From Pseudoxanthomonas sp. PXM03 (GTDB lineage: Bacteria; Pseudomonadota; Gammaproteobacteria; Xanthomonadales; Xanthomonadaceae), in contig NZ_JACVAU010000001.1 in NCBI RefSeq assembly GCF_014852005.1, positions 1,138,001 through 1,202,000 on the forward strand: 64,000 nt of DNA. The letters are read 5' to 3'. The notes below the pieces were generated by a model, which was not told the origin of the DNA, did not search any database, and saw only the letters and a list, made by a program, of their open reading frames with translations. Positions 40,680 through 48,954 of this stretch are shown piece by piece; position 1 is the first letter of the stretch, and each line of letters starts with the position of its first letter. A program made the position numbers and the translations under genes.

Positions 40680-41090
40680 TCAGCCTTCGGTCTTCTTGTC
40701 GGCACCGCACTTGCCTTCGCCACACTTGCCTTCACCGCACTTGCCCTCGGCGCCCTTGGCACCCGCGTGCGCCTTGTGCTCGGCCGCGTCGATGAAGCCG
40801 TCCTTGTTGGTGTCGATGTCGGCGAACTTTCCGGCCTTGTCGGGATGCGCGGCGGCGAATTCGGCCTGCGAGACCTTGCCGTCCTTGTCGGTGTCGGCCT
40901 TGGCCATGCCGCACTTGCCTTCGCCGCATTTGCCCTCACCGCACTTGCCTTCGCCCGCCTTGGCGGCCTCGGGTGCGGCCAGCAGGTAACCCTGCGCCAG
41001 CGGTTCCATCGCGAAGCTCGAACCGGCCAGCAGGATGCCGCCCGCCAGGGCAATGGCGACGGCGGCGGGCTTGGTGGTGTTCTTGGACAT
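40680..41090 (-). CDS. hvfA: HvfA-type EGKCG RiPP precursor with two EF-hand loops
   Basis: 136 residues. Signal peptide 1-27 (GGILLAGSSFA), then the MEPLAQGYLLA segment that resembles the conserved leader-like stretch of this family. Six EGKCG motifs come in two tandem triplets: residues 47-61 (C50, C55, C60) and 115-129 (C118, C123, C128); there are no other cysteines. Between them are two canonical 12-residue EF-hand loops, 66-77 (D66, D68, D70, G71, E77) and 93-104 (D93, N95, D97, G98, E104). HvfB/HvfC should convert the Cys to copper-binding oxazolone-thioamide groups, and the peptide is exported by Sec. The EF-hand pair predicts calcium binding, which is unusual for a copper RiPP. Confidence 0.93.
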   Translation of the reverse strand: MSKNTTKPAAVAIALAGGILLAGSSFAMEPLAQGYLLAAPEAAKAGEGKCGEGKCGEGKCGMAKADTDKDGKVSQAEFAAAHPDKAGKFADIDTNKDGFIDAAEHKAHAGAKGAEGKCGEGKCGEGKCGADKKTEG

Positions 41091-41184
41091 CGTGGTCTCT
41101 CCCGGGAATGTGCGGGGTATCCGCATCAACGTGGCGGGATTGTAGCCGCGGGACGTTAGCGGTTCGTGTGGGCGGGGGCTGGAA

Positions 41185-41216
41185 CGGAAACGCCCCGCAA
41201 TGGCAGGGCGTTCCGG
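41185..41216 (-). terminator. Stem-loop terminator after phoU
   Basis: AACGCCC (41189-41195) pairs with GGGCGTT (41206-41212), with flanking GGAA/TTCC extending the stem. It lies 23 bp past the phoU stop and before hvfA, separating the Pho operon from hvfABC. There is no long T-run. Confidence 0.5.
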
Positions 41217-41238
41217 GTGCTGCGGTGCGGCGAAAGCC

Positions 41239-41949
41239 TCAGATGACGCCGGTGGTGCTGGTCTCGTCGCGCTTGTCGCGCGGGGGCAGCGGCTGCTCGC
41301 CATGCACCAGGAACCAGACGTTCTCGGCGATGTTGGTGGCGTGGTCGCCGATCCGCTCCAGGTTCTTGGCCATGAACAGCAGGTGCGTGCACGGGGTGAT
41401 GTTGCGCGGGTCTTCCATCATATAGGTCAGCAACTCGCGGAACAGCGCGGTGTAGTGCGCGTCCAGTTCGGCGTCGCGCGCGCGGACCTGGACGGCCTGT
41501 TCGGCATCGCCATTCTGGTAGGCGACGAGCACGTCGCGCACCTGGCGGGCCGCCAGCTTGCCGAGCGCGCGCAGGCCGGTGATCTGCGGCATCGGTGGCG
41601 ACACGTTGAGGGCGATCGAGCGCTTGGCCACGTTGGCCGCGTAGTCGCCGATGCGCTCGATGTCGGCCGGGATGCGCAGGCCGGCGAGGATCTCGCGCAG
41701 GTCGCGCGCCATCGGCCCGCGCAGGGCGAGGTGCATCACGTCGTGGCTGACCTGGTGCTCGATGGCGTCGATGGCTTCGTCGTTGGCGATGATGCGCTGG
41801 GCGGCCTTGTCGTCGCGGCGTTCGACCACGTCCAGCGCGGCCTCCAGCTGGGCGACGGCAGTCTCGCCCATGCGCACGATCTCGGCCACGATGCGGCGCT
41901 GTTCTTCGTCGTAGCTCTTCACGATATGGTCGTTCGGTTGGGTGTTCAT
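41239..41949 (-). CDS. phoU: Phosphate-specific transport accessory protein PhoU
   Basis: 236 residues of two three-helix PhoU repeats. Metal-cluster motifs E/DxxxD appear in each repeat: IPADIERIGDYAANVAKRS and FMAKNLERIGDHATNIAENV. PhoU connects PstSCAB to the PhoR/PhoB two-component system and restrains transport at high phosphate. Last gene of pstCAB-phoU, 8 bp after pstB. Confidence 0.96.
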   Translation of the reverse strand: MNTQPNDHIVKSYDEEQRRIVAEIVRMGETAVAQLEAALDVVERRDDKAAQRIIANDEAIDAIEHQVSHDVMHLALRGPMARDLREILAGLRIPADIERIGDYAANVAKRSIALNVSPPMPQITGLRALGKLAARQVRDVLVAYQNGDAEQAVQVRARDAELDAHYTALFRELLTYMMEDPRNITPCTHLLFMAKNLERIGDHATNIAENVWFLVHGEQPLPPRDKRDETSTTGVI

Positions 41950-41957
41950 GGGCGTCC

Positions 41958-42776
41958 TCAGCCGAAACGGCCGGTGATGTAGTCTTCCGTCTGCTGCTTG
42001 CCGGGGTTGGAGAAGATCGTCGACGTGACGTCGTGCTCCACCAGCTCGCCCAGGTACATGAAGGCCGTGTAGTCGGACACGCGCGCGGCCTGCTGCATGT
42101 TGTGCGTCACGATGGCGATGGTGTACTGGTGCTTCAGTTCCTCGATCAGCTGTTCGATCTTGCTGGTCGAGATGGGATCCAGCGCCGAGGTCGGCTCATC
42201 GAGCAGGATCACGTCCGGACGCAGCGCCACGGCGCGCGCGATGCACAGGCGCTGCTGCTGGCCGCCGGACAGGCCCAGCGCGCTCTGCTTCAGCTTGTCC
42301 TTGGCTTCTTCCCATAGGGCGGCCTGGCGCAGCGCCTGTTCGACGCGCACGTCCATCTCGGCCTTGCCCAGGCGCTCATGGTGGCGGATGCCGTAGGCGA
42401 CGTTCTCGTAGATCGTCATCGGGAACGGAACGGGCTTCTGGAACACCATGCCCACCTTGCTGCGCAGGCGGTTCATCGGATACTTGGCGTCCAGGATGTT
42501 CTCCCCGTCCAGCGACACCACGCCGGTGGCGCGCAGCTTGGGATAGAGCGAATAGATGCGGTTGAACACGCGCAGCAGCGTGGACTTGCCGCAACCGGAT
42601 GGGCCGATCAACGCCGTCACGCGCTTCTCGGGGATTTCCAGGTTGATGTTCTTCAGGGCGTGGTAGTCGCCGTAGTAGAAGTCCAGATCCTTGGCGGCCA
42701 GCTTCACCTTGGCCTGCGCGCTGTGCTCGTCGTGGCGCTGGGTGGCAACGACCGAAATGCGGGCCGCGTCATTCAT
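41958..42776 (-). CDS. pstB: Phosphate ABC transporter ATPase PstB
   Basis: 272 residues. Walker [11 protein letters not shown]-loop [13 protein letters not shown] signature LSGGQQQR, Walker [14 protein letters not shown] and H-loop VTHNM are all present. The 5' end overlaps pstA by 8 bp. Powers high-affinity phosphate import at the inner membrane. Confidence 0.97.
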   Translation of the reverse strand: MNDAARISVVATQRHDEHSAQAKVKLAAKDLDFYYGDYHALKNINLEIPEKRVTALIGPSGCGKSTLLRVFNRIYSLYPKLRATGVVSLDGENILDAKYPMNRLRSKVGMVFQKPVPFPMTIYENVAYGIRHHERLGKAEMDVRVEQALRQAALWEEAKDKLKQSALGLSGGQQQRLCIARAVALRPDVILLDEPTSALDPISTSKIEQLIEELKHQYTIAIVTHNMQQAARVSDYTAFMYLGELVEHDVTSTIFSNPGKQQTEDYITGRFG

Positions 42777-43620
42777 GGGTCACCTTGTTTCGAAGAAGGA
42801 TGGTTCGCGCAGCCAGGCTGAGCAGGAGGACCAGGGCAGTCACCAGGAACGCACCGGCCCAGGCCAGCGAGTTCCACGAGTCGTAGGGGCTCATGGCGTA
42901 CTGGAAGATCACCATGGGCAGGTTGGCCATCGACTGGTTGAGGTCGGTGCTCCAGAACTGGTTGTTGAAGGCGGTGAACAGCAGCGGTGCGGTTTCGCCG
43001 CTGATGCGGGCCAATGCCAGCAGCACGCCGGTGACGATGCCCGGCAATGCAGAACGCATCAGCACCTGTGTGGTCACCTTCCACTGCGGCACGCCCAGCG
43101 ACAGCGCCGCTTCGCGCATCTGCTGCGGCACCAGCCGCAGCATCTCGTCGGTGGTGCGCACGATGACGGGGAGGGCGATGAATGCCAGAGCGACCGCACC
43201 GGCCCACGCCGAGTAGTGGCCCATCTGGGCCACCATCACGGTGTAGATGAAGAGACCCAGCACGATGGAGGGTGCCGACAGCAGGATGTCGTTGACGAAG
43301 CGGACCGTTTCGCCCAGCCAGTGCTTGTTGGCGTACTCGGCCAAGTAGGTGCCGGCCGCCACGCCGATGGGCGTGCCCAGCAGGATGGCCAGCAGGCTCA
43401 TCACCACGCTGCCAAACAACGCGTTCGCCAGGCCGCCGGGTTCGTTCGGCGGCGGGGTCATCTGTGTGAACAGGTCCAGATTGAGGCTGCTCATGCCCTT
43501 GGTGATCGTGGTCCAGAGGATCCAGACCAGCCACATGAGGCCGAAGATTGCGGCCGCGATGGACAGCGTCAGCGCGACGCCGTTCTTGACCTTGCGGAAG
43601 GTGTACAGGGACGCGGACAT
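42769..43620 (-). CDS. pstA: Phosphate ABC transporter permease PstA
   Basis: 283 residues from [20 protein letters not shown] with six membrane helices. The EAA loop is seen as [20 protein letters not shown]. The start codon shares its A with the pstC stop (TGATG), giving tight coupling. Confidence 0.95.
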   Translation of the reverse strand: MSASLYTFRKVKNGVALTLSIAAAIFGLMWLVWILWTTITKGMSSLNLDLFTQMTPPPNEPGGLANALFGSVVMSLLAILLGTPIGVAAGTYLAEYANKHWLGETVRFVNDILLSAPSIVLGLFIYTVMVAQMGHYSAWAGAVALAFIALPVIVRTTDEMLRLVPQQMREAALSLGVPQWKVTTQVLMRSALPGIVTGVLLALARISGETAPLLFTAFNNQFWSTDLNQSMANLPMVIFQYAMSPYDSWNSLAWAGAFLVTALVLLLSLAARTILLRNKVTHE

Positions 43621-44591
43621 CAGTTGCCCTCCCGCTTGGCCAGCTGGCGCAGCATCAGGCGGGCGATGGCCAGCACGATGAAGGTCAGCAGGAACAGAGT
43701 GAAGCCCAGCAGCAGCAGCGAGCCCTTGTGCAGCGGGTCGGTGGCTTCGGCGAATTCGTTGGCGATGGTGGAGGCAATGGACGTGCCCGGTTCCAGCAGC
43801 GCGGCGCTGATCGTGTAGGCGTTGCCGATCACGAACGTCACCGCCATGGTTTCGCCGAGTGCCCGGCCCAGCCCGAGGAACACGCCGCCGATCACCGCCG
43901 AGCGCGTGTACGGCAGCACCACGTCCCACACTACTTCCCACTTGGTGGAACCCAGCGCGTAGGCGGATTCCTTCAGCCGGCCCGGCACGGTCAGGAAGAC
44001 CTCGCGCATGACCGACGACACGAACGGGATCACCATGATGGCCAGCACCAGCCCGGCGGTCAGCATGCCGATGCCGAGCGGCGGACCGGACAGCACCGCG
44101 CCGATCAGCGGCAGCTGCCCCAGGTTGTCGTTGATCCACGGGTAGACGTGTTCGCTCAGCTGCGGTGCGAGCACGAACAGGCCCCACATGCCGTAGATGA
44201 TCGAAGGAATGCCGGCCAGCAGCTCGATCGCCATCCCGACCGGTCCGCGCATCCATGCAGGCGCCACTTCGGTCAGGAACACCGCGATGCCGAAACTCAC
44301 CGGCACCGCGATCAGCATGGCAACGCCGGCGCTGACCAGCGTGCCGAACACCGGCACCAAGGCACCGAATTCGCGCGTGCCGACATTCCATTCGGTGCTG
44401 GTGAAGAAGCCCAGGCCGAAGGTCTGGAGGGCTTCGCGACCGCCCCACAGCATCGACAATGCGGCGGCGATCAGCGAGATCAGGACGAACATGCCGGCGC
44501 CGGTCATGGTCCAGCGGAACAGCTTGTCGGCACGCGCGTCGCGCGTGGTACGCACATCCGACAGGGAAGCGGGGAGAGCGGTGGCGTTCAT
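43620..44591 (-). CDS. pstC: Phosphate ABC transporter permease PstC
   Basis: 323 residues from MNATALPASLSDVRTTRDAR, with six membrane helices and the EAA-type motif RLKESAYALGSTKWEVVWDV. It is preceded at 60 bp by its own candidate Pho box, so pstCAB-phoU may be transcribed separately from pstS. Confidence 0.95.
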   Translation of the reverse strand: MNATALPASLSDVRTTRDARADKLFRWTMTGAGMFVLISLIAAALSMLWGGREALQTFGLGFFTSTEWNVGTREFGALVPVFGTLVSAGVAMLIAVPVSFGIAVFLTEVAPAWMRGPVGMAIELLAGIPSIIYGMWGLFVLAPQLSEHVYPWINDNLGQLPLIGAVLSGPPLGIGMLTAGLVLAIMVIPFVSSVMREVFLTVPGRLKESAYALGSTKWEVVWDVVLPYTRSAVIGGVFLGLGRALGETMAVTFVIGNAYTISAALLEPGTSIASTIANEFAEATDPLHKGSLLLLGFTLFLLTFIVLAIARLMLRQLAKREGN

Positions 44592-44650
44592 GCAACCCGG
44601 GAGATAGGGGGGAGGGGCTGGTGCGAAGTGTTCAAGTGCACGTTGTCGCG

Positions 44651-44668
44651 GTTACCGCGTGATGACAC
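44651..44668 (-). promoter_or_regulatory. Candidate PhoB box in front of pstC
   Basis: GTTACCG-CGTG-ATGACAC as written on the plus strand, two half-sites in the reverse orientation of CTGTCAT-N4-CTGTCAT. It is identical at 16 of 18 positions to the box before pstS1 (45848-45865). Confidence 0.55.
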
Positions 44669-44694
44669 CGGGCCGCTCATGGGGCGGCCCGGTG
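44666..44694 (-). promoter_or_regulatory. Strong intercistronic stem-loop pstS1-pstC
   Basis: An 11 bp perfect stem CACCGGGCCGC / GCGGCCCGGTG with a 7 nt loop lies 8 bp beyond the pstS1 stop. Without a U-run it is a partial terminator or 3' stabiliser, which would allow more pstS1 than pstCAB mRNA. Confidence 0.6.
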
Positions 44695-44702
44695 CGTTCC
44701 CT

Positions 44703-45797
44703 TCAGAGCTTGATTTCGGCAGCCCAGTACTTCTCGATCTGTCCCACCAGCTCGGGCGGCAGCGGCACGTAGTCCAGTTCGTTCGCCTGCGCCTGGCCCT
44801 GCTCGTAGGCCCACTTGAAGAAGTCCAGGGTGTGCCTGGCCTTCGCGGCATCCTTCGGCTGCTTGTAGACCAGGATGAAGTTGGTCGCCGTGATCGGCCA
44901 CGCCTGTTCGCCGGGCGCATTCGTGATGACCAGGTTGAAGTCCTTGGCATTCGCCCAGTCGGCGCTGGCCGCCGCCGCGGCGAAGCTCTCCGCCGTGGGC
45001 TGCACGAACTGGCCGGCCGCATTCTGCAGCGACGCGTACGACATGTTGTTCTGCTCGGCATACGCCAGTTCGACGTAGCCGATGGAGCCCTTCAGCTGGC
45101 GCACGTACGCCGCCACGCCTTCGTTGCCCTTGCCGCCGACGCCGCCGGGCCAGCTGACGCTGGTACCTTCGCCGACCTTCGTCTTCCACTCACCGCTGAC
45201 CTTGGACAGGTAGTTGACGAAGTTGAAGGTGGTGCCCGAACCATCCGAGCGGTGCACGGTATTGATCTTGCCGGCCGGCAGCGTCACGCCCGGATTCAGC
45301 GCAACGATCGCCGGGTCGTTCCAGGTGGTGATCTTGTGCAGGAAGATGTCGGCCAGCACGGTGCCGCTGAGCTTCAGCTGCCCGGGCTGCAGGCCTTCCA
45401 CGTTGATGACGGGCACCACGCCGCCGATGACCGACGGAAACTGGCCCAGGCCGGCCTGCGCCAGTTCTTCGGACGACAGCGGCTTGTCCGACGAACCGAA
45501 ATCGACGGTCGCGGCCTTGATCTGCGCGATGCCGCCGCCCGAACCGATGGACTGGTAATTGATCTTGGCGCCGGTGGCCTTGTTGTAGTCGGTCGACCAG
45601 CGGGCCATCAGCGGGTAGATGAACGAGGCGCCGGCCCCGGTGATCTCGGCGGAGATCTTCTGCGCGCCTTCGGTCGCTGCCGGGGTGGCCTCATTGCCTG
45701 CCGTCGCGGCGGGTGCGTCGGTCTTGCCGCCGCAACCGGCGACGAACAAGGCGGTTGCCAGGGCCAGCGTGGCCAGGCGAGCGTTACGGACGTGCAT
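44703..45797 (-). CDS. pstS: Phosphate-binding lipoprotein PstS (copy 1)
   Basis: 364 residues. A lipoprotein signal ends in VAGC with C22 as lipidation site, then a flexible Ala/Thr/Glu-rich linker (about 23-48). The PstS core follows with phosphate-binding segments TGAGASFIYPLMARW, SIGSGGGIAQIKAATVDFGS and HRSDGSGTTFNFVNYL. It differs from copy 2 by the lipid anchor and linker. A Pho box stands 51 bp upstream of the ATG. Confidence 0.95.
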   Translation of the reverse strand: MHVRNARLATLALATALFVAGCGGKTDAPAATAGNEATPAATEGAQKISAEITGAGASFIYPLMARWSTDYNKATGAKINYQSIGSGGGIAQIKAATVDFGSSDKPLSSEELAQAGLGQFPSVIGGVVPVINVEGLQPGQLKLSGTVLADIFLHKITTWNDPAIVALNPGVTLPAGKINTVHRSDGSGTTFNFVNYLSKVSGEWKTKVGEGTSVSWPGGVGGKGNEGVAAYVRQLKGSIGYVELAYAEQNNMSYASLQNAAGQFVQPTAESFAAAAASADWANAKDFNLVITNAPGEQAWPITATNFILVYKQPKDAAKARHTLDFFKWAYEQGQAQANELDYVPLPPELVGQIEKYWAAEIKL

Positions 45798-45847
45798 GGG
45801 ATCTCCGGACGTGTCGTTTGTGATCCACGCTATGAAATGATGTTTTT

Positions 45848-45865
45848 GTTACAGCGTGATGACAT
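45848..45865 (-). promoter_or_regulatory. Candidate PhoB box of pstS1
   Basis: Plus-strand GTTACAG-CGTG-ATGACAT, the reverse complement form of two CTGTCAT-like half-sites with 4 bp between them (11 of 14 positions match). Confidence 0.65.
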
Positions 45866-45912
45866 GGCGGTCTCGCACTGTCATGCGACAGGACGTGTCT
45901 GTTCGTGCGTCA

Positions 45913-45941
45913 CAAAAAAGGCGGGCCCGAAGGCCCGCCCG
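45913..45941 (-). terminator. Terminator of pstS2
   Basis: Stem GGCGGGCC (45920-45927) / GGCCCGCC (45932-45939), with the plus-strand A-run at 45914-45919 giving U6 in the minus-strand RNA. It lies 69 bp after the pstS2 stop. Confidence 0.9.
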
Positions 45942-46009
45942 GGTGATGCAGGCGCGGGAGGAACGCCGCATCGGGCCGGCACGCGGAGAGACCGTGCCGG
46001 CGGGTGCGA

Positions 46010-47023
46010 TCAGTACTTCAGGTTGGCCTTCCAGTACGTCTCGATCTGCTGCACCAGGGCCGGCGGCAGCGGCACGTAGTCCAGCGACTTGGCCTGGGCG
46101 TCGCCGTTGGCGTAGACCCAGCGGAAGAAGTCGCGGGCGTCCTTGTTGCCCTTCTTCGGCGCCTTGTACATCAGGATGAAGTTGGTGGCGGTGATCGGCC
46201 AGGAGTTCGCGCCCGGGGCATTGGTCATGACCAGGTAGAAGTCCTTCGACTTGCCCCACTCGGCGCTGGCGGCGGCGGCGGCGAAGGATTCCTCGCTGGG
46301 CTGCACGTAGTTGCCGGAGGCGTTCTTCAGGCTGGCGTAGGCCATCTTGTTCTGCAGCGCGTACGACAGTTCGACGTAGCCGATGCCGCCCTTGATCTGC
46401 TTCACGTAGGCCGCGACGCCTTCGTTGCCTTTGCCGCCCACGCCGGTCGGCCACTGCACGGAGGTGCCTTCACCCACCTTGGTCTTCCACTCCGGGCTGA
46501 CCTTGGACAGGTAGTTGACGAAGTTGAAGGTGGTGCCCGAACCGTCCGAACGACGGACCACCGTGATGCGCTGCGCCGGCAGCGTCAGGCCAGGGTTCAG
46601 TGCGGCGATGGCGGGATCGTTCCATGTCTTGATGGTGCCCAGGAAGATGTTGGCCAGCGTGGGGCCATCCAGCTTCAGCTGGCCCGGCTTCAGGCCGGCC
46701 ACGTTCAATACCGGCACCACGCCGCCGATCACCGACGGGAACTGGGCCAGGCCGTACTTGGCCAGCTCTTCGGGCTTCAGCGGGGCATCGGAAGAACCGA
46801 AATCCACCGTGCCGGCCTTGATCTGCGCGATGCCGCCACCCGAACCGATGGACTGGTAATTCACGCGGTTGTTGGAAGCCTTGGCGTAGTCGGCAGACCA
46901 CTTGGTCATCACCGGATACACGAACGATGCACCGGCGCCGGTCACGTCGGCAGCGAACGCCTGCGCGGAGAAAGCAGACGCCAGCGCCAGCAGCGCCACG
47001 CGGGATTTGATCGAGTTCAACAC
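46010..47023 (-). CDS. pstS: Phosphate-binding protein PstS (copy 2, secreted)
   Basis: 337 residues. The start is GTG at 47023 (VLNSIKSRVALLALASAFSA) with GGAGA spaced before it. A cleavable Sec signal ends at AFA-ADV and there is no lipobox Cys, so it is a free periplasmic protein. The phosphate site segments are TGAGASFVYPVMTKW, SIGSGGGIAQIKAGTVDFGS and RRSDGSGTTFNFVNYL. The core is clearly paralogous to the lipoprotein copy next to it. Four tandem Pho half-sites stand upstream. Confidence 0.95.
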   Translation of the reverse strand: MLNSIKSRVALLALASAFSAQAFAADVTGAGASFVYPVMTKWSADYAKASNNRVNYQSIGSGGGIAQIKAGTVDFGSSDAPLKPEELAKYGLAQFPSVIGGVVPVLNVAGLKPGQLKLDGPTLANIFLGTIKTWNDPAIAALNPGLTLPAQRITVVRRSDGSGTTFNFVNYLSKVSPEWKTKVGEGTSVQWPTGVGGKGNEGVAAYVKQIKGGIGYVELSYALQNKMAYASLKNASGNYVQPSEESFAAAAASAEWGKSKDFYLVMTNAPGANSWPITATNFILMYKAPKKGNKDARDFFRWVYANGDAQAKSLDYVPLPPALVQQIETYWKANLKY

Positions 47024-47095
47024 GGAAGTCTCCTGGGAGAAGGCAGGGTGAAAGGCACAGGCGTGCCCGTTGGGTGGCCATTCCACGACGTTTGT

Positions 47096-47135
47096 GTGAC
47101 AGCCCCGTGTCGTGATTGCGACAGTCGCGTGACGG
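47096..47135 (-). promoter_or_regulatory. PhoB box array of pstS2
   Basis: Four half-sites in 11 bp steps on the plus strand: GTGACAG (47096), GTGTCGT (47107), GCGACAG (47118), GTGACGG (47129), each reading as CTGTCAT-like on the minus strand. The second is weak. Helical phasing and the 10 bp distance to a -10 candidate agree with PhoB activation. Confidence 0.65.
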
Positions 47136-47310
47136 AATCCGGGCGGCCGATGCGTGGTCGCCACACGCAACCTCCCCTGTGACTGTGGGCGAGCGGAGTG
47201 GTGGGGGGGAGGGGATCGGCCACCGGACGCGATCCATCCTGCCATCCACTTCCTTTCTATATATGCGGCCGACCACCGCGGAGCCGCTGGCGGACGTGGT
47301 CGCAGTCTCG

Positions 47311-47339
47311 CTGTCACACGACGGTCATGAAACTCACAT
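47311..47339 (+). promoter_or_regulatory. PhoB box of the phosphate porin
   Basis: CTGTCAC (47311-47317), ACGA, CGGTCAT (47322-47328), GAAA, CTCACAT (47333-47339): three half-sites in 11 bp steps in the orientation of the porin gene, 139 bp before its ATG. Confidence 0.65.
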
Positions 47340-47477
47340 GTGACTGCAAGATTTCACTCCCATCCTTTAGCGCATCTTTGACGGGCGCTTAATGATTTCC
47401 GAAGGTGAACTCGGAAGTGAAGCACGGCGTCCACGAAGCCAGCGTCCTTACTCCTACTTCCACTCGGAGAGTCACCC

Positions 47478-48776
47478 ATGCGTTATTCCATCCTGGCTGC
47501 CGCGCTTGCCGTTGCCATGGGCAGCACCAGCTTTTCGGCCGCCGCTGCCGACAACCGTGACCAGCAGATCGCCGAACTGAAGGCGCAGCTGGAAGCCATG
47601 CAGACCAAACTGCTGGAACTGGAAGAACGCACCGACGCGCAGTCGGACGTGAACCTGGACACGGCGGCGCAGCTGGACAAGCTCAACACCGGCTCGCCGA
47701 AGATCGACACCAAGGGCGGCATCAAGGTCACCTCGGCCGACGGCAAGTTCGAAGCCACCGTGGGTGGCCGTATCCACTTCGATACCTATGCCTTCGATCG
47801 CGATCTCGCCAGCACCACGGGGACCACCGAGTTCCGTCGCGCGCGCCTGACCCTGGGCGGCAAGGCCTATGGCTGGGAATACAAGCTGGAGCAGGACTTC
47901 GGCGCCGGCACCAACCTGGACGGCCTGCGTGATGCCTATATCGCCAAGTCCGCGCTGGGGGGAAAGTTCACCATCGGTCACTTCAAGCCGTACCGCGCGA
48001 TGGAAGAACTGACCAGCTCCAACGAACTGCTGATGATGGAGCGTCCGTTTGCCTCGGCCACCGGTCTGTTCGGCAACCGTCAGTTCCAGCAGGGCGTGGG
48101 CTACCTGCGTGCGGGCGAGAACTACACCGCCGGCGTCAGCGTGTTCAATCTGCGCGGCGCTGCGGGTGCACGCAACGAAGGCGTCGGCTCGGCCGGCCGC
48201 GTGACGTTCGCGCCGATCAACAACGACAACAACACCCTGCACTTCGGTGCGTGGTACAGCTACGAGAACGCCAACAACGGCTCGGACAACCTGGCCGCCA
48301 CGTTCAACTACGCCGGCCGCCGTGGCCCGTCGCAGGCCATCGCCACCACCACCGGTGCGAGCCGCAACCAGGTGACCGCCTACGCACTGGAAGCCGCCGG
48401 CTCGTTTGGTCCCGCGTTCTTCCAGGCCGAGTACGCCGATGCCACCTTCGGCCAGCCGCTCGGCCGCGACCAGGACGTGACCAGCTACTACGTGCAGGGC
48501 AGCTTCATGCTCAACGGCGGCCACAAGGGCTACAAGGCGGCGACGGGTGTGTTCGCATCGCCGAAGTACGTCGACAAGGGCCTGTGGGAACTGACCGCGC
48601 GCTATGACTATGCAGAGAACGAAACGCTGAACCGCGAGGTCACCAGCTGGATCCTCGGCATGAACTACTACGTCAACCCGAACCTGCGCTTCATGTTCAA
48701 CTACACGCAGGGCGACAACGAAGTCACCGGCGACGAGACCGCCCAGTACGCGCTGCGCACGCAGTTCAGCTGGTAA
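47478..48776 (+). CDS. OprP/OprO-type phosphate-selective porin
   Basis: 432 residues. Signal peptide (MRYSILAAALAVAMGSTSFS, cleavage near AAA-DN), a coiled-coil segment at about 26-60 (QQIAELKAQLEAMQTKLLEL), then a 16-strand beta-barrel from about 85 (ATVGGRIHFDTYAFDRDLAS) to a C-terminal QFSW. The coiled coil and barrel order matches Pseudomonas OprP/OprO, trimeric porins for phosphate or polyphosphate. It completes an outer-membrane to cytoplasm phosphate route with PstSCAB and is under a Pho box. Confidence 0.93.
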   Translation: MRYSILAAALAVAMGSTSFSAAAADNRDQQIAELKAQLEAMQTKLLELEERTDAQSDVNLDTAAQLDKLNTGSPKIDTKGGIKVTSADGKFEATVGGRIHFDTYAFDRDLASTTGTTEFRRARLTLGGKAYGWEYKLEQDFGAGTNLDGLRDAYIAKSALGGKFTIGHFKPYRAMEELTSSNELLMMERPFASATGLFGNRQFQQGVGYLRAGENYTAGVSVFNLRGAAGARNEGVGSAGRVTFAPINNDNNTLHFGAWYSYENANNGSDNLAATFNYAGRRGPSQAIATTTGASRNQVTAYALEAAGSFGPAFFQAEYADATFGQPLGRDQDVTSYYVQGSFMLNGGHKGYKAATGVFASPKYVDKGLWELTARYDYAENETLNREVTSWILGMNYYVNPNLRFMFNYTQGDNEVTGDETAQYALRTQFSW

Positions 48777-48799
48777 GCGTCACGCCGGAATGGAAATGA

Positions 48800-48830
48800 A
48801 AGGCCCCGGGCATGTCCCGGGGCTTTTTTT
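48800..48830 (+). terminator. Terminator of the porin gene
   Basis: GCCCCGGG / CCCGGGGC stem with CATGT loop followed by TTTTTTT. Confidence 0.93.
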
Positions 48831-48843
48831 ATGTGGAGGGTCA

Positions 48844-48913
48844 CTGTGGGAGCGACGCAAGTCGCGATGAGGTTTTACCGGCGAGTCCATCGCGACTTGC
48901 GTCGCTCCCACAG
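48844..48913. repeat. GGAGCGACGCAAGTCGCGA inverted repeat
   Basis: 26 bp perfect inverse-complementary arms (48844-48869 and 48888-48913), each containing GGGAGCGACGCAAGTCGCGATG. Second copy of the REP family seen at 38880-39020, with a much shorter centre (18 bp). Confidence 0.75.
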
Positions 48914-48954
48914 AAGTTGCCATCGAGGCCCGCGGCGGACATGCCTGTCGTCGC

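Larger units (their letters stand above)
47024..47477. other. Divergent pstS2/porin regulatory region
   Basis: 454 bp without a gene. It contains the pstS2 Pho box array (47096-47135) with a candidate -10 (TGGAAT on the minus strand, 47080-47085) 10 bp past it, and the porin Pho box (47311-47339). The stretch between, about 47140-47300, has no recognised feature apart from a TATATATG AT-rich patch near 47260. The porin leader would be about 100 nt or more. Confidence 0.6.

Noticed and set aside
40704..40952. Possible CRISPR-like or satellite repeat
   Set aside because: The repeat unit is 15 bp without spacers and reads in frame as EGKCG within hvfA.
43728..46079. 783-codon plus-strand frame opposite pstC and pstS1
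   Set aside because: Crosses two genes and their intergenic promoter on the other strand; pure codon-bias artefact.
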